Part shown: positions 8,865-17,831 of the stretch, one piece after another | How the letters are laid out: each line of letters opens with the position of its first letter | Numbering within the stretch: position 1 is the first letter of the stretch | Assembly (NCBI RefSeq): GCF_014930365.1 | Contig: NZ_JABXWI010000001.1 | Location: 507,958-571,957 of the forward strand | Origin: Streptomyces caniscabiei | Lineage (GTDB): Bacteria > Actinomycetota > Actinomycetes > Streptomycetales > Streptomycetaceae | Reading direction: 5' to 3' | DNA length: 64,000 bases | The notes under the pieces: model-generated | Databases searched by the model: none | What the model saw: the letters and a program-made list of their open reading frames with translations, nothing else | Told to the model about the DNA's origin: nothing | Made by a program: the position numbers and the translations under genes

Positions 8865-8870
8865 TAGCAT
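8865..8870 (+). promoter_or_regulatory. -10 element giving a leaderless Rieske transcript
   Basis: TAGCAT ends 7 nt before the ATG at 8878, so transcription would begin at or one base before the A of the start codon. No Shine-Dalgarno sequence precedes that ATG. A CTATGC hexamer occurs at 8822 and again at 8843, 21 bp apart, and could bind a regulator. Inferred only from spacing. Confidence 0.4.
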
Positions 8871-8877
8871 CTGCGGC

Positions 8878-10038
8878 ATGCGAATGCGTCGGAGCCATGA
8901 CAGCAGGGGCCGGGCTCGGGAACAGGCTCAGGACCAGGACCGGGATCCCCGCGCCGACACCTATCCGATGCCGAGCGTGCCGTACGGGTGGTACGCCGTG
9001 CTGCGCAGTGCGGAGTTGCCGGCGGGGAAGGTCGTCGCCCTGCACTACTTCGGGCGGGCGCTGATCGCCTTCCGCGGGGCGGACGGGCGGGCCGCCGTGC
9101 GGGACGCGCACTGTCCGCACTACGGCGCGCATCTGGGCGTCGGCGGGAAGGTCGTGGACGGGACGGTGCAGTGCCCGTTCCACGGGTGGCGGTTCGGGGC
9201 GGACGGGCGGTGTGTGGAGGCGCCGTTCGCCGTCCGGACGCCCAGGGTGTCGATCGGCGGCTTCCCGGTGCGCGAGCACAGCGGGCTCGTCCTCGTGTAC
9301 GTCGGACCGGACGGGACGGACGCGACGGACGCGACGGACGGGCCGGACGCGATGGGCGTGATGGGCGCGATGGGCGAACCCGCGTGGGAGGTGCCGGAGA
9401 TCGAGGAGGCGGGGTCGCGGCGGTTCGCCTCGCCCGTCGACGACACGTGCCGTGCACGGATTCACATCCAGGAGATGCGCGAGAACATCGTCGACGAGTC
9501 CCACTTCCACTTCATCCACGGGCAGAGCGAGCCGCCGGTCCAGGAGTGGCGGCAGGACGGGCCGTTCGCCGAGGCGCGCGGGACGATCAGCCGGCGGGTG
9601 TTCGGGTGGGACATCCACAACACGTTCGACGCGTTCATGTACGGGCCGGGCGTGATGGTCGTCCGGGCCCACGGGCCGGTGCTGTCGGTGACCGCCGTCG
9701 CGCTGAGCACGCCCGTCGACGACCGCACGAGTGAGCTGCGGATGCTGTACTACCTCCGTAAGCCCCGCCGACTCCCCTTCCTCACCCCGCTGTTGAAGCT
9801 CGTCTTCCGGGCGGAGGCGCTGGGCGAGGTGCGGGAGGAGGTGCGGATCTGGGACCACAAGATCCATCAGGCCCGGCCGGTGCTGCTGCCGCACGAGAAG
9901 GGGATCAGGGCGCTGCGGCGGTGGTACGCGCAGTTCTATCCGGCGCCTCCCGGCGGGGCCACCCGGTCCGGGGCGGGCGAGGCCGAAGGCGCCGGCATGG
10001 GGAAACACGCTGTCGAGGCGGCTCGGTCGGAGGTTTAG
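8878..10038 (+). CDS. Rieske [2Fe-2S] non-heme iron oxygenase (KshA/aromatic-ring-hydroxylase alpha-like)
   Basis: 386 aa if it starts at 8878; the frame also allows 8845. The Rieske cluster ligands are Cys79 and His81 (AHCPHYGAHLG) and Cys99 and His102 (VQCPFHGWRF). The mononuclear iron motif is ENIVDESHFHFIHG, with Asp and two His in the expected spacing. A Asp/Ala/Thr/Met-rich repeat (about residues 141-165) interrupts the region between the two domains. The architecture matches oxygenase subunits that hydroxylate steroids, rings or demethylate substrates. No ferredoxin or reductase lies beside it, so the electron donor is elsewhere. Confidence 0.85.
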   Translation: MRMRRSHDSRGRAREQAQDQDRDPRADTYPMPSVPYGWYAVLRSAELPAGKVVALHYFGRALIAFRGADGRAAVRDAHCPHYGAHLGVGGKVVDGTVQCPFHGWRFGADGRCVEAPFAVRTPRVSIGGFPVREHSGLVLVYVGPDGTDATDATDGPDAMGVMGAMGEPAWEVPEIEEAGSRRFASPVDDTCRARIHIQEMRENIVDESHFHFIHGQSEPPVQEWRQDGPFAEARGTISRRVFGWDIHNTFDAFMYGPGVMVVRAHGPVLSVTAVALSTPVDDRTSELRMLYYLRKPRRLPFLTPLLKLVFRAEALGEVREEVRIWDHKIHQARPVLLPHEKGIRALRRWYAQFYPAPPGGATRSGAGEAEGAGMGKHAVEAARSEV

Positions 10039-10067
10039 GTTCGCCGACGGAGTCCTAAGCTCCCGGC

Positions 10068-10418
10068 ATGGAGCGATCCGAGATCATGCAGCGCGTCGTC
10101 GGGATTCTCACCGAGGCGGTCGAGGTGCGGCGGCAGACCCGCGAGAACCCCGGTGTCGAGGTGGCGTTGACGGGGGCCGTCTCCGCGCTGCTCGTGGAGA
10201 CCCTGCCCAAGATCGAGCTGCCCGCCGACGCCTCCGCCCAGGAGGCCGCGCACATCGTCACGGAAGCCCTGGCACCGGCGATCGTGACCCTGGCCAACTG
10301 CTTCTCGTACGCCTTCGTCCAGCTCGCCGAGGTGCACGACGCGGGGCGGACCGACACGTCGGCGGCCGACGTCCTGCGGGCGCTGTCCCTCCAGTTGGCC
10401 CGGCGGGACGGGGAGTAG
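10068..10418 (+). CDS. Conserved-looking small helical protein, unknown
   Basis: 116 aa, predicted all-helical, with charged ends and a central Ala/Leu-rich core (PADASAQEAAHIVTEALAPA). The ATG at 10068 has no ribosome site, but TAAGCT ends 7 nt before it, so the message is probably leaderless. It follows the Rieske gene by 29 bp. No motif points to a function. Confidence 0.55.
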   Translation: MERSEIMQRVVGILTEAVEVRRQTRENPGVEVALTGAVSALLVETLPKIELPADASAQEAAHIVTEALAPAIVTLANCFSYAFVQLAEVHDAGRTDTSAADVLRALSLQLARRDGE

Positions 10419-10568
10419 GGACGCGGAGTAGGGAGTTCGTTCCCGGGAATTAACCCGCGGCCTCTTGGCGACTCCCCCTCTACGCGCGTAACTTGAGCCG
10501 CCTCCCCCCACACCCTCGCTTCGGCGTACCCGACGCCCGATGCCCGATGTCCGAGGAGACCCTCAGCC

Positions 10569-13040
10569 GTGCCCATGTCCGACAGATCCGCAGGAAGCGG
10601 CGCCCGTGCGCGCCGCGTCGCCTATCCGCTGATATCCGTGGGCGCGGCCGGCGCCCTCGCGTTCGGTGTGCTGCCCGCCGCGTTCGCCGCGCCGTCGGCG
10701 AGCGCGGTGATCGGGGAGGTGTACGGCGGCGGAGGGAACTCGGGGGCGACCCTGGTCCGGGACTTCGTCGAGCTGGGGAACGCCGGGGCCGGGGCCTACG
10801 ACCTGGCGGGCTACAGCGTGCAGTACCTGCCCGGGTCGCCGTCCGCGTCCTCGCAGTGGCAGGTGACCGCGCTGAGCGGGTCGATCGCGCCCGGCGGCCG
10901 GTATCTGATAGCCGAGGCGGCGGGCACCGGCGGGACGACCGCCCTGCCCACCGCCGACGCCACCGGGTCGATCGCGATGAGCGCGACCAGCGGGACGATC
11001 GCGCTGGTCGCCGGGACCACCGCGCTGGCCTGCAAGACCGCCGCCGACTGCGCGGCGGACGCGCGGGTCGTCGACCTCGTCGGGTACGGCAGCGCGGTCG
11101 TCCGGGAGGGCGGCGGTCCTGCCGCCGGCGCCTCCAACACCGCCTCCGTCGCCCGCGCCGCCTCCCTCGCGGACACCGACGACAACGCGGCGGACCTCGC
11201 CGCCGGTACGCCGTCGCCGGTCAACTCGGCGGGCCAGACGCCGGGTTCGGGCGGCGGCGACGGTGACGGCGATGGCGGCGGGGAAGGCGGCGGGTCCACC
11301 GAGCCGGGCCCCTTGCGCGTGCACGACATCCAGGGCACCACCCGGCTCTCCCCGCTCACCGGGCAGACCGTCACCCGGGTCCCCGGCATCGTGACCGGCG
11401 TACGGAAGTCGGGCTCGAAGGGGTTCTGGATCCAGGACCCGCAGGCCGACGGCGACCCCCGTACCGGTGAAGGGGTGTTCGTCTACACCGGGTCGGCGGA
11501 TCCGACGGTGGCGGTCGGGGACGCGGTCCTCGTCAGCGGCAAGGTCACCGAGTACTACCCGAGCAGCACCAGCCAGTCGGTCACGGAGATCACCGGCCCG
11601 ACCGCGACCGTGCTCTCCGGCGGCAACGCGCTGCCGCCGGCCGTGACGCTCGACGCGTCGACCGTGCCGGACGCGTACGTCCCCACCGCCGGCGGCGGCA
11701 TCGACGCGCTGCCGCTCGAACCGACCGTCCACGCCCTCGACCTCTACGAGGCGCTGGAGGGCTCGCGGGTGCAGGCATCCGACACCCGGGTCGTCGGCGC
11801 GACGACGGAGTACGACGAGGTGTGGGTGACGGTGAAGCCGGAGGAGAGCCCGACCGCGCGCGGCGGCACGCTCTACTCCTCCTACGACCAGCCGAACACC
11901 GGGCGGATGAAGGTGATGTCGCTCGACACCGCCGCCGCCTTCCCGCAGGCCGACGTCGGTGACGAACTGTCCGGCACCACCAGCGGGCCGCTGGACTACT
12001 CCTCCTTCGGCGGCTACAACCTCCAGGCCACGCAGCTCGGCACGCTCGTCGAGGGCGGGCTGAAGGCCGAGCGGACCCGGCGGCAGAAGGGCGACGAGCT
12101 GGCGGTCGCCACGTACAACGTGGAGAACCTGGACGCGCTCGACGGCCAGGAGAAGTTCGACCGGCTCGCCGAGGGCGTCGCGGTCGGCCTCAGCTCGCCC
12201 GACGTCGTCGCGCTGGAGGAGATCCAGGACGACAACGGGGCGACGAACGACGGGACGGTGACCTCCGAGGCCACGCTGACCCGGTTCACCGACGCCATCC
12301 GCGCGGCCGGCGGCCCGCGCTACCAGTGGCGGTACGTCGCCCCCGAGAACAACAAGGACGGCGGCGAGCCCGGCGGCAACATCCGTCAGGTGTTCCTGTT
12401 CAACCCCAAGCGGGTCTCCTTCACCGACCGGGCCGGTGCCGACGCCCCCACGCCCACCACGGCCACGAGCGTGGTGAAGACCCGCAAGGGCGCCCGGCTC
12501 ACCTACTCCCCGGGCCGGATCGACCCCACCAGCGACGCTTGGGACAGCAGCCGCAAGCCGCTGGTCGGCGAGTTCGTCTTCCACGGCGAGCAGGTCTTCG
12601 TCATCGCCAACCACTTCGGCTCCAAGGGCGGCGACCAGCCCCTGCACGGCCGCTACCAGGAGCCGGCCCGCTCCTCCGAGGCCAAGCGCCACCAGCAGGC
12701 CGCCGAGGTCAACACCTTCGTCAAGGACCTGCTCGCGGCCGACCGGAACGCCAAGGCGGTCGTCCTCGGCGACCTCAACGACTTCGAGTTCTCCGGGACC
12801 ATGACCGCGCTCACCGCGGGCAAGGTCCTGAAGCCGCTGATCGGCACCCTGCCGGCCGCCGAGCGCTACACCTACGTGTACGAGGGCAACTCGCAGACCC
12901 TGGACCACATCCTGACCAGCCCGGCCGTCACGCACTTCGACTACGACGTGGTGCACATCAACGCCGAGTTCGCCGACCAGGCGAGCGACCACGACCCGCA
13001 GATCGTGCGGATCGACGTGGGCAGGTGCCGCCGGAACTGA
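10569..13040 (+). CDS. Secreted extracellular nuclease (lamin-tail + OB-fold + endonuclease/exonuclease/phosphatase)
   Basis: 823 aa from the GTG at 10569 (GAGGAG upstream); ATG 10575 is a possible alternative. Order of parts: signal peptide (to about residue 40); lamin-tail-like domain (about 40-170; GEVYGGGGNSGA, DFVELGNAG); a GDGDGDGGGEGGG linker; an OB-fold domain (about 250-330; VPGIVTGVRKSGSKGFWIQD); and a C-terminal EEP nuclease domain (about 510-815). The latter has VATYNVENLD, VVALEEIQDDNG, VIANHFGSKGG, VVLGDLNDFEF and ASDHDPQIV, which supply the metal-binding and catalytic residues. The same architecture is seen in ExeM/NucH-type DNases used for DNA scavenging. A strong hairpin terminator follows. 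Confidence 0.9.
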   Translation: MPMSDRSAGSGARARRVAYPLISVGAAGALAFGVLPAAFAAPSASAVIGEVYGGGGNSGATLVRDFVELGNAGAGAYDLAGYSVQYLPGSPSASSQWQVTALSGSIAPGGRYLIAEAAGTGGTTALPTADATGSIAMSATSGTIALVAGTTALACKTAADCAADARVVDLVGYGSAVVREGGGPAAGASNTASVARAASLADTDDNAADLAAGTPSPVNSAGQTPGSGGGDGDGDGGGEGGGSTEPGPLRVHDIQGTTRLSPLTGQTVTRVPGIVTGVRKSGSKGFWIQDPQADGDPRTGEGVFVYTGSADPTVAVGDAVLVSGKVTEYYPSSTSQSVTEITGPTATVLSGGNALPPAVTLDASTVPDAYVPTAGGGIDALPLEPTVHALDLYEALEGSRVQASDTRVVGATTEYDEVWVTVKPEESPTARGGTLYSSYDQPNTGRMKVMSLDTAAAFPQADVGDELSGTTSGPLDYSSFGGYNLQATQLGTLVEGGLKAERTRRQKGDELAVATYNVENLDALDGQEKFDRLAEGVAVGLSSPDVVALEEIQDDNGATNDGTVTSEATLTRFTDAIRAAGGPRYQWRYVAPENNKDGGEPGGNIRQVFLFNPKRVSFTDRAGADAPTPTTATSVVKTRKGARLTYSPGRIDPTSDAWDSSRKPLVGEFVFHGEQVFVIANHFGSKGGDQPLHGRYQEPARSSEAKRHQQAAEVNTFVKDLLAADRNAKAVVLGDLNDFEFSGTMTALTAGKVLKPLIGTLPAAERYTYVYEGNSQTLDHILTSPAVTHFDYDVVHINAEFADQASDHDPQIVRIDVGRCRRN

Positions 13041-13054
13041 CCTCCGGCGACGGG

Positions 13055-13093
13055 GAACCCCCGGTCCGTTCCATGGGAACGGACCGGGGGTTC
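13055..13093. terminator. Bidirectional intrinsic-type terminator
   Basis: A perfect 18-bp stem (13055-13072 with 13076-13093) closes a 3-nt loop between the stop codons of two convergent genes, the nuclease and the AhpD-like gene. Confidence 0.85.
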
Positions 13094-13112
13094 GCTCATG
13101 TGCGGTGGTGGC

Positions 13113-13586
13113 TCAGCCGAACATGCCCACCTGGTAGTCGCCCGCCGGCTGCCGCACCATGACGTTCAGCCGGTTGAAGGTGTTGATGAGGGCGATCAGC
13201 GCCACCAGGGCGAGGAGCTGGTCCTCGTCGAAGTGCTTGGCCGCGTTCTCCCAGACCTCGTCCGGGACACCGCCGGCCGCGTCGGCGATCCGGGTGCCCT
13301 GCTCGGTCAGCTCCAGCGCGGCACGCTCTGCGTCGGTGAAGACCTTGGCCTCCCGCCAGCCGGCCACCATGTGCAGCCGCTGGGCGGTCTCCCCGGCGTG
13401 CTCGGCCTCCTTGGTGTGCATGTCGAGGCAGTACCCGCAGCCGTTGATCTGGCTGGCCCGGACCTTCACCAACTCCTGGAGGGAGCGCGGCAGTTCCGTC
13501 TCGGTGATCAGCTTGTCGGCCCCGACGAGGTGCTTGACGATCTTTCCGGCGAAGGGGTTGGCGAACAGGTTCAGGCGAGCGTCCAT
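13113..13586 (-). CDS. AhpD/carboxymuconolactone decarboxylase-family protein
   Basis: 157 aa from the ATG at 13586, preceded by GAGGAG. The CxxC-type redox motif is NGCGYCLDMHTKEA, with the following His typical of AhpD-like proteins. The start of the protein (LNLFANPFAGKIVKHLVGAD) resembles small CMD proteins that act as alkylhydroperoxidases. A role in peroxide detoxification or thiol redox is expected but no partner gene is adjacent. Convergent with the nuclease gene across the terminator at 13055-13093. Confidence 0.85.
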   Translation of the reverse strand: MDARLNLFANPFAGKIVKHLVGADKLITETELPRSLQELVKVRASQINGCGYCLDMHTKEAEHAGETAQRLHMVAGWREAKVFTDAERAALELTEQGTRIADAAGGVPDEVWENAAKHFDEDQLLALVALIALINTFNRLNVMVRQPAGDYQVGMFG

Positions 13587-13699
13587 GACGGGCTCCTCGT
13601 GTCGTCGTATGCGGTGACGACACAAGGACGGACCGGTCCCGGGCGGATGTGACATCGGCGCATGTGACGCCCGTCACGCACCTGGCCGCCGTGCCACGG

Positions 13700-14521
13700 C
13701 TACGGCAGGTCCGGGCTCTGGATCGTGCGGGTCGTGCCGTCGGTGAAGGTGAGGGTGGTCGTGCCGGTGATGAGGCCGTCGGGGTCGCCCTCGGGCCACC
13801 AGGCGGTCCAGCGGCCGTCCTGGAGGGTGGCCTGGACGGTGTGGCCCTGTTCCCGGAGGGTGACCTTCTCGACGTCCGAACCGACGGATCCCACGGCGTA
13901 GTTGACCTGGCCGGAGCCCTCGCCCCGAGCGCCGTAGGTGTCCAGTTCGATGCCGTCGGCGGGGAGGTCGAGCGCCGGGGAGACGGCCATCGTGATCCCG
14001 GCGCCGTCCGAGGAGGCCAGGCAGTACACCGCGTCGCCGCCCCGGCTGACCACCATCGAGGCCACGCTGCCCCGGATGTCCGCGTTGCTGACGCCGGCGG
14101 GACCGGGGCCGTAGTCCTTCGTCATGTCCAGGCAGACCTTCTCGGCGGCCGAACCCTCCGCGCCGGCCGAGTCCAGACTGCTGGGGGTGCCGGTCCAGCT
14201 CGCCAACTCGGCTGAGGGCAGGGGGCCTTGGTCGCCGATGCCCGGCAGGCCGGAGAGTCCGCCCGTGGCGGTCAGCACGGCGAGGCCGGCCGCGAGCGCG
14301 CCGGCCAGGGTGAAGGAGAGGCGGCGGACGAGGGGCCGACGGGGGGCGGGACGGACCGAGCGGCTCGCGGGCCCGGTGTCGAGGAGGATCGCGCGCAGCA
14401 GCGTCTCCTCGCGGTCCATCTCGGCGGCGGTCCGCTCGGTGCGGGGCGCGGCGTCGAGGGGGGCGAGGCGGGCCAGCAGGGTGTCCTGCGGGGCGGGGGT
14501 GTCGTGCGTGTTCTTGTTCAT
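13700..14521 (-). CDS. Membrane-anchored anti-sigma-like protein
   Basis: 273 aa. A charged cytoplasmic N-terminal stretch (about 1-65) is followed by one hydrophobic helix (LSFTLAGALAAGLAVLTATG, about 68-88) and an extracytoplasmic domain with two widely separated Cys (EKVCLDMTKD and AVYCLASSDG). It lies 26 bp downstream of the ECF sigma gene in the same direction. This order and topology suggest that it holds or modulates the sigma factor, although no zinc-binding ASD motif is visible in the N-terminal part. It resembles the CU044_5270-type proteins found next to ECF sigma factors in actinomycetes. Confidence 0.65.
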   Translation of the reverse strand: MNKNTHDTPAPQDTLLARLAPLDAAPRTERTAAEMDREETLLRAILLDTGPASRSVRPAPRRPLVRRLSFTLAGALAAGLAVLTATGGLSGLPGIGDQGPLPSAELASWTGTPSSLDSAGAEGSAAEKVCLDMTKDYGPGPAGVSNADIRGSVASMVVSRGGDAVYCLASSDGAGITMAVSPALDLPADGIELDTYGARGEGSGQVNYAVGSVGSDVEKVTLREQGHTVQATLQDGRWTAWWPEGDPDGLITGTTTLTFTDGTTRTIQSPDLP

Positions 14522-14547
14522 GTCTCAGGGGCTCCTGTCCGGAAGGC

Positions 14548-15081
14548 TCAGAACGTCGTGGCGAGGGCGGGCGTCGTCGCGTCGGCGGTGCCGAGGCGGG
14601 CGGCGAGGCGGCGCTTGGCCCGGGTCAGGCGCATGGCGTACGCGGCGCGGGTGCAGCCGAGGACCTTGGCCGCGTCCTTGGCGGAGAGCTGCTCCCACGC
14701 CTGGAGGGCCAGCACCTCCTGGTCGGCCGGAGTGAGCGCCTGCCAGGCGGCGGCGAGGTCCATCCGGCCGCCCACCAGCGTGGCCGGGTCGGCGGCCCGG
14801 GTGCTGCCGCCGGTCTCGACGGCCTGCTGGACGCGGACGGCGAGCGCGGTGTGCCGGCGCATGCCCCGGCTGTCGTTGAGCATCACCTTGCGGGCGGTGC
14901 CGAACAGCCAGGGCCGCGGGTCGTCGGGGAGTTCACGGCGCCTGCGCCAGGCCGCGAGGAACGTCTCGCCGACGATGTCGTCGACGTTCATGGGGTGGGC
15001 GCGACGGCGGACGAACCTCAGCACGTCCTCGTAGTGCGCCCGGTACACGTCCGTGAACTGGGCCGCTGTGGTGATGGGCAT
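14548..15081 (-). CDS. ECF-type RNA polymerase sigma factor
   Basis: 177 aa. Region 2 is YEDVLRFVRRRAHPMNVDDI followed by GETFLAAWRRR; region 4 is LTPADQEVLALQAWEQLSAK followed by AAKVLGCTRAAYAMRLTRAK. The linker (about residues 85-110) has no extra domain. The ATG at 15081 has GGAAG just upstream. It heads a two-gene unit with the membrane protein at 13700-14521, and both are probably expressed together. The promoters it recognises cannot be deduced from this window. Confidence 0.9.
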   Translation of the reverse strand: MPITTAAQFTDVYRAHYEDVLRFVRRRAHPMNVDDIVGETFLAAWRRRRELPDDPRPWLFGTARKVMLNDSRGMRRHTALAVRVQQAVETGGSTRAADPATLVGGRMDLAAAWQALTPADQEVLALQAWEQLSAKDAAKVLGCTRAAYAMRLTRAKRRLAARLGTADATTPALATTF

Positions 15082-15183
15082 GGCTTCCTTCCGTGGCTTC
15101 TGCCCGTACGTGTCCAGGAGGGCCCGAGGTGCAACAGGTGCGACGGAGAATGTTCGTGGAGTGCCCGCACGGCCCCACGCGAA

Positions 15184-15220
15184 AGGGCCGGGCCCGCTCC
15201 GGGGAGCTGGATCCGGCCCT
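15184..15220. terminator. Branched hairpin terminator
   Basis: Outer 8-bp stem AGGGCCGG/CCGGCCCT with an inner 5-bp stem GCTCC/GGAGC. It lies just beyond the stop codon of the reverse-strand secreted protein at 15245-15748 and before the sigma gene. Confidence 0.55.
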
Positions 15221-15244
15221 GGTCGCGGGCGGTGCGGCGGTCGG

Positions 15245-15748
15245 TCAGTAGAGGGCGATCCTCGGGTGGACCGTGCCCTGTGCCGCCGGGTCGGTGACGG
15301 TGACGCGGTAGACCTCGGTGAGGCCGGCGCCGGCCGGGAGGGTGCGCCGGGCGGTGGTCAGGTCGGTGAAGAGGGTGCCGGTCTGGCTGCCGAGGCCGAC
15401 GGCCTGCCAGCAGCCGCCGGCGGTGCGGCGCTCGACGCGGACGTCCGCCGGGTCGAGGAAGGGGCCGGCGTCCGGCGACTCCACCAGGAGCTGCGGGGCG
15501 ACGGTCCGGTCGGCCGCCGAGTCGTTGCGGTAGGTGACGGTGACCTCGTGGCTCGCGCCGTCCGCCGTGAGGGGGCTGGTGGCGAGGTCGACGAAGTCGA
15601 CGGGTATGGACGGCGTCTGCGAGGCCGAGGAGACGGTGGCGGCGGGCTGCGGCGTCGCCGCCGCGGCGGGCCCCGCGAGGGCGAGACCGGCGGCCGCGAC
15701 CGCCACGGCGAGGAAGGCGACCCTGAGACGGCTGTTCTTGACTGACAC
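15245..15748 (-). CDS. Secreted Ig-like/beta-sandwich protein, unknown
   Basis: 167 aa from the GTG at 15748 (AAGGA about 9 nt upstream). Residues 1-31 are a signal peptide ending in GPAAAA-TPQ. The mature protein is Val/Thr-rich (SHEVTVTYRNDSAADRTV, LTEVYRVTVTDPAAQGTV), typical of a single Ig-like or DUF11-type sandwich. It has one Cys (GGCWQAV), so no internal disulfide. Function cannot be assigned. It is separated from the sigma unit by the hairpin at 15184-15220. Confidence 0.65.
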   Translation of the reverse strand: MSVKNSRLRVAFLAVAVAAAGLALAGPAAAATPQPAATVSSASQTPSIPVDFVDLATSPLTADGASHEVTVTYRNDSAADRTVAPQLLVESPDAGPFLDPADVRVERRTAGGCWQAVGLGSQTGTLFTDLTTARRTLPAGAGLTEVYRVTVTDPAAQGTVHPRIALY

Positions 15749-15851
15749 GTGCGCGGATCCTTCGTGATCGTGGGGGGTTCCGGCCGGGCCCATCACTGGA
15801 TCACCGGCCAGGGACGTCACCCACAGTACGAAGTGATCGCCGCCGACGGTA

Positions 15852-15867
15852 ACTACCGCCGGGTAGT
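15852..15867. promoter_or_regulatory. Short inverted repeat in divergent promoter region
   Basis: ACTACC-GCCG-GGTAGT lies between two divergent secreted-protein genes (starts at 15748 and 16003). It could be an operator. A TAGACA at 15932 is a possible -10 for the forward gene. Otherwise this 254-bp gap shows nothing clear. Confidence 0.3.
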
Positions 15868-16002
15868 GGAGAGATCGGGTGGAAAGTCGGCCACGGTGGC
15901 ACCTCTCTGGCGCTTTTCCCCTCTTCTCCGTTAGACATGCTCCGGCCCCACATCGACCAGTGGGCTGCCGGAAGCACGGATTTCCCAGGGGGGAACACAT
16001 CC

Positions 16003-17661
16003 ATGACCATGTATCGGTCCCCATCGAGACGTCACTCCCGGCTCAGACTCGTCGGCGCCGCCGTGACCGCGCTCGTCCTCGCCGCGACGGGTACGGCTAC
16101 CCAGGCGATGGCCGCGCAGAGCACCGGGCAGAAGGCGGGATCGGGGCAGACCCCGCCGCCGCCCGTGCCCACCCTCACCTGGGCCGACTGCCAGGGCGGG
16201 TACGAGTGCGCCAACGCCGAGGTGCCGCTGGACTACCGGGCGCCCGAGGGCAAGAAGATCACGCTCGCGGTCGTCCGCAAGAAGGCCGCCGACCCGGCGA
16301 AGCGCAAGGGCACGCTCTTCATGCAGCCCGGCGGCCCCGGCAACTCCGGCGTGGACTTCGTCCGCAACAACTACGCCGGTCTCCCCGCCGCCCTGCGTGA
16401 GTCCTTCGACGTCTTCGGCTACGACGTCCGCGGTGTGGGCCGCAGTTCGGCGCTCACCTGCTTCGACGACACCCGCTACACCAAGGCCGTCACCGACGCC
16501 AAGGGCGTCCCCGGACCGGACGCCTTCGGCCCCGCGCTGCGCGAGGCCGCCGAGTTCAACCAGGCCTGCCTCGACAACTCCGGCGAACTGCTGCCGTACG
16601 TCGGCACGGAGTACGTCGCCCGGGACATCGACCTGCTGCGCCAGGCCCTCGGCGAGGAGCAACTGACGTACTACGGACGGTCGTTCGGCTCGTACATCGG
16701 CACCGTCTACGCGGCGATGTTCCCGAAGCGGGTGCGGGCACTGACCCTCGACGGGGCCTACGACCCGTACAAGTACGCCTACCGCCCCTACGCGTACGAC
16801 CGGGCCCAGTACCAGGCGCTGGACGGTTCGATGAGCCGCTTCCTCGACTGGTGCGCCTCCGACCCGGCGATCTGCGGCTTCGGCGACGGCGACCCGCGCG
16901 CGGCGTTCGAGCAGTTGAAGAAGGACCTCGACGCCAACCCCGTCACCACGGCGAGCGGTGGCAAGGCCAACGGCTACACCCTGGTCTACCGGCTGATGTT
17001 CAACATCAACGAGGGCAAGGTCATCTGGCCCTCCCTCGGCGCGGCGCTGAAGAAGGCGCAACTGCGGGACAACACCTCGTTCCTGCTGCGGCCGCCGTCC
17101 CCGGCGAGCTTCGACTTCCTCGGTCCGAACGTGGTCGTGGAGTGCGTCGACAAGGAGTACCCGAAGAGCCTGCGCAAGCTGGAGCGGAACGTCACGGCCA
17201 ACGCGAAGGACGCGCCGCTGCTGGGCCCGGCCATGGCGTTCGGCCCGCCGACCTACGACCACCAGCACGCCACCGCGTGTGTCCAGTGGCCCGCCGAGAA
17301 GGTCAGCCGCTACGACGGCTCCTTCCGGGCCAGGGGCTCGGCGCCGATCCTGGTCCTCGGCACCACCGGTGACCCGGACACCCCGTACCAGGACGCGGTC
17401 GCGCTGTCCCGGCAGCTGGACAACGCCTCGCTGGTGACGTTCGACGCGGAGGGCCACACCGCGTTCGGCCGCAGCCGCTGCGCGACGGACGCCGTCATCG
17501 ACTACCTCGTCGACCTGAAGGTCCCGGCCTCCGGCACCACCTGTGCGGACGAGACCCAGCCGCCGTCCTCGACCCCGAAGACGGCCCCGCCCGGCACGAC
17601 CCTGAGCGAACTGCGCAACGGCGTCAACGAGCGCGTCGAGCGCATCGACGCCGTGAGCTGA
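16003..17661 (+). CDS. SlpD/SlpE-like tripeptidyl aminopeptidase (alpha/beta hydrolase)
   Basis: 552 aa from the ATG at 16003, with GGGGGG about 8 nt upstream. A signal peptide (residues about 1-40) ends near TQAMAAQ. The alpha/beta-hydrolase fold has the oxyanion segment FMQPGGPGNSG, nucleophile Ser in YYGRSFGSYIG, Asp in TGDPDTPYQDA and His in AEGHTAFGRS. The C-terminal cap-like TAP domain and length match Streptomyces mycelium-associated tripeptidyl aminopeptidases (S33 family), which release N-terminal peptides from extracellular proteins. It is followed by a long-loop hairpin at 17725-17769. Confidence 0.9.
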   Translation: MTMYRSPSRRHSRLRLVGAAVTALVLAATGTATQAMAAQSTGQKAGSGQTPPPPVPTLTWADCQGGYECANAEVPLDYRAPEGKKITLAVVRKKAADPAKRKGTLFMQPGGPGNSGVDFVRNNYAGLPAALRESFDVFGYDVRGVGRSSALTCFDDTRYTKAVTDAKGVPGPDAFGPALREAAEFNQACLDNSGELLPYVGTEYVARDIDLLRQALGEEQLTYYGRSFGSYIGTVYAAMFPKRVRALTLDGAYDPYKYAYRPYAYDRAQYQALDGSMSRFLDWCASDPAICGFGDGDPRAAFEQLKKDLDANPVTTASGGKANGYTLVYRLMFNINEGKVIWPSLGAALKKAQLRDNTSFLLRPPSPASFDFLGPNVVVECVDKEYPKSLRKLERNVTANAKDAPLLGPAMAFGPPTYDHQHATACVQWPAEKVSRYDGSFRARGSAPILVLGTTGDPDTPYQDAVALSRQLDNASLVTFDAEGHTAFGRSRCATDAVIDYLVDLKVPASGTTCADETQPPSSTPKTAPPGTTLSELRNGVNERVERIDAVS

Positions 17662-17724
17662 CCGGCTCGGCGCACTGCTCGACCCCATGGGCCCACGGCT
17701 CCATGGGCTGACCGACCGACACGG

Positions 17725-17769
17725 ACCCCGGGGCGCCCGCCCCTCCACTCACGGCGAGCGCCCCGGGGT
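17725..17769. terminator. Hairpin terminator after the tripeptidyl aminopeptidase gene
   Basis: A perfect 12-bp stem ACCCCGGGGCGC/GCGCCCCGGGGT with a 21-nt loop, 64 nt beyond the stop codon at 17661. Confidence 0.6.
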
Positions 17770-17831
17770 TCCGCACGTCTGCGACACGTCCGCGGCACGG
17801 CGAGCCGCACGCATCTGGGGGGAGCGGGCCG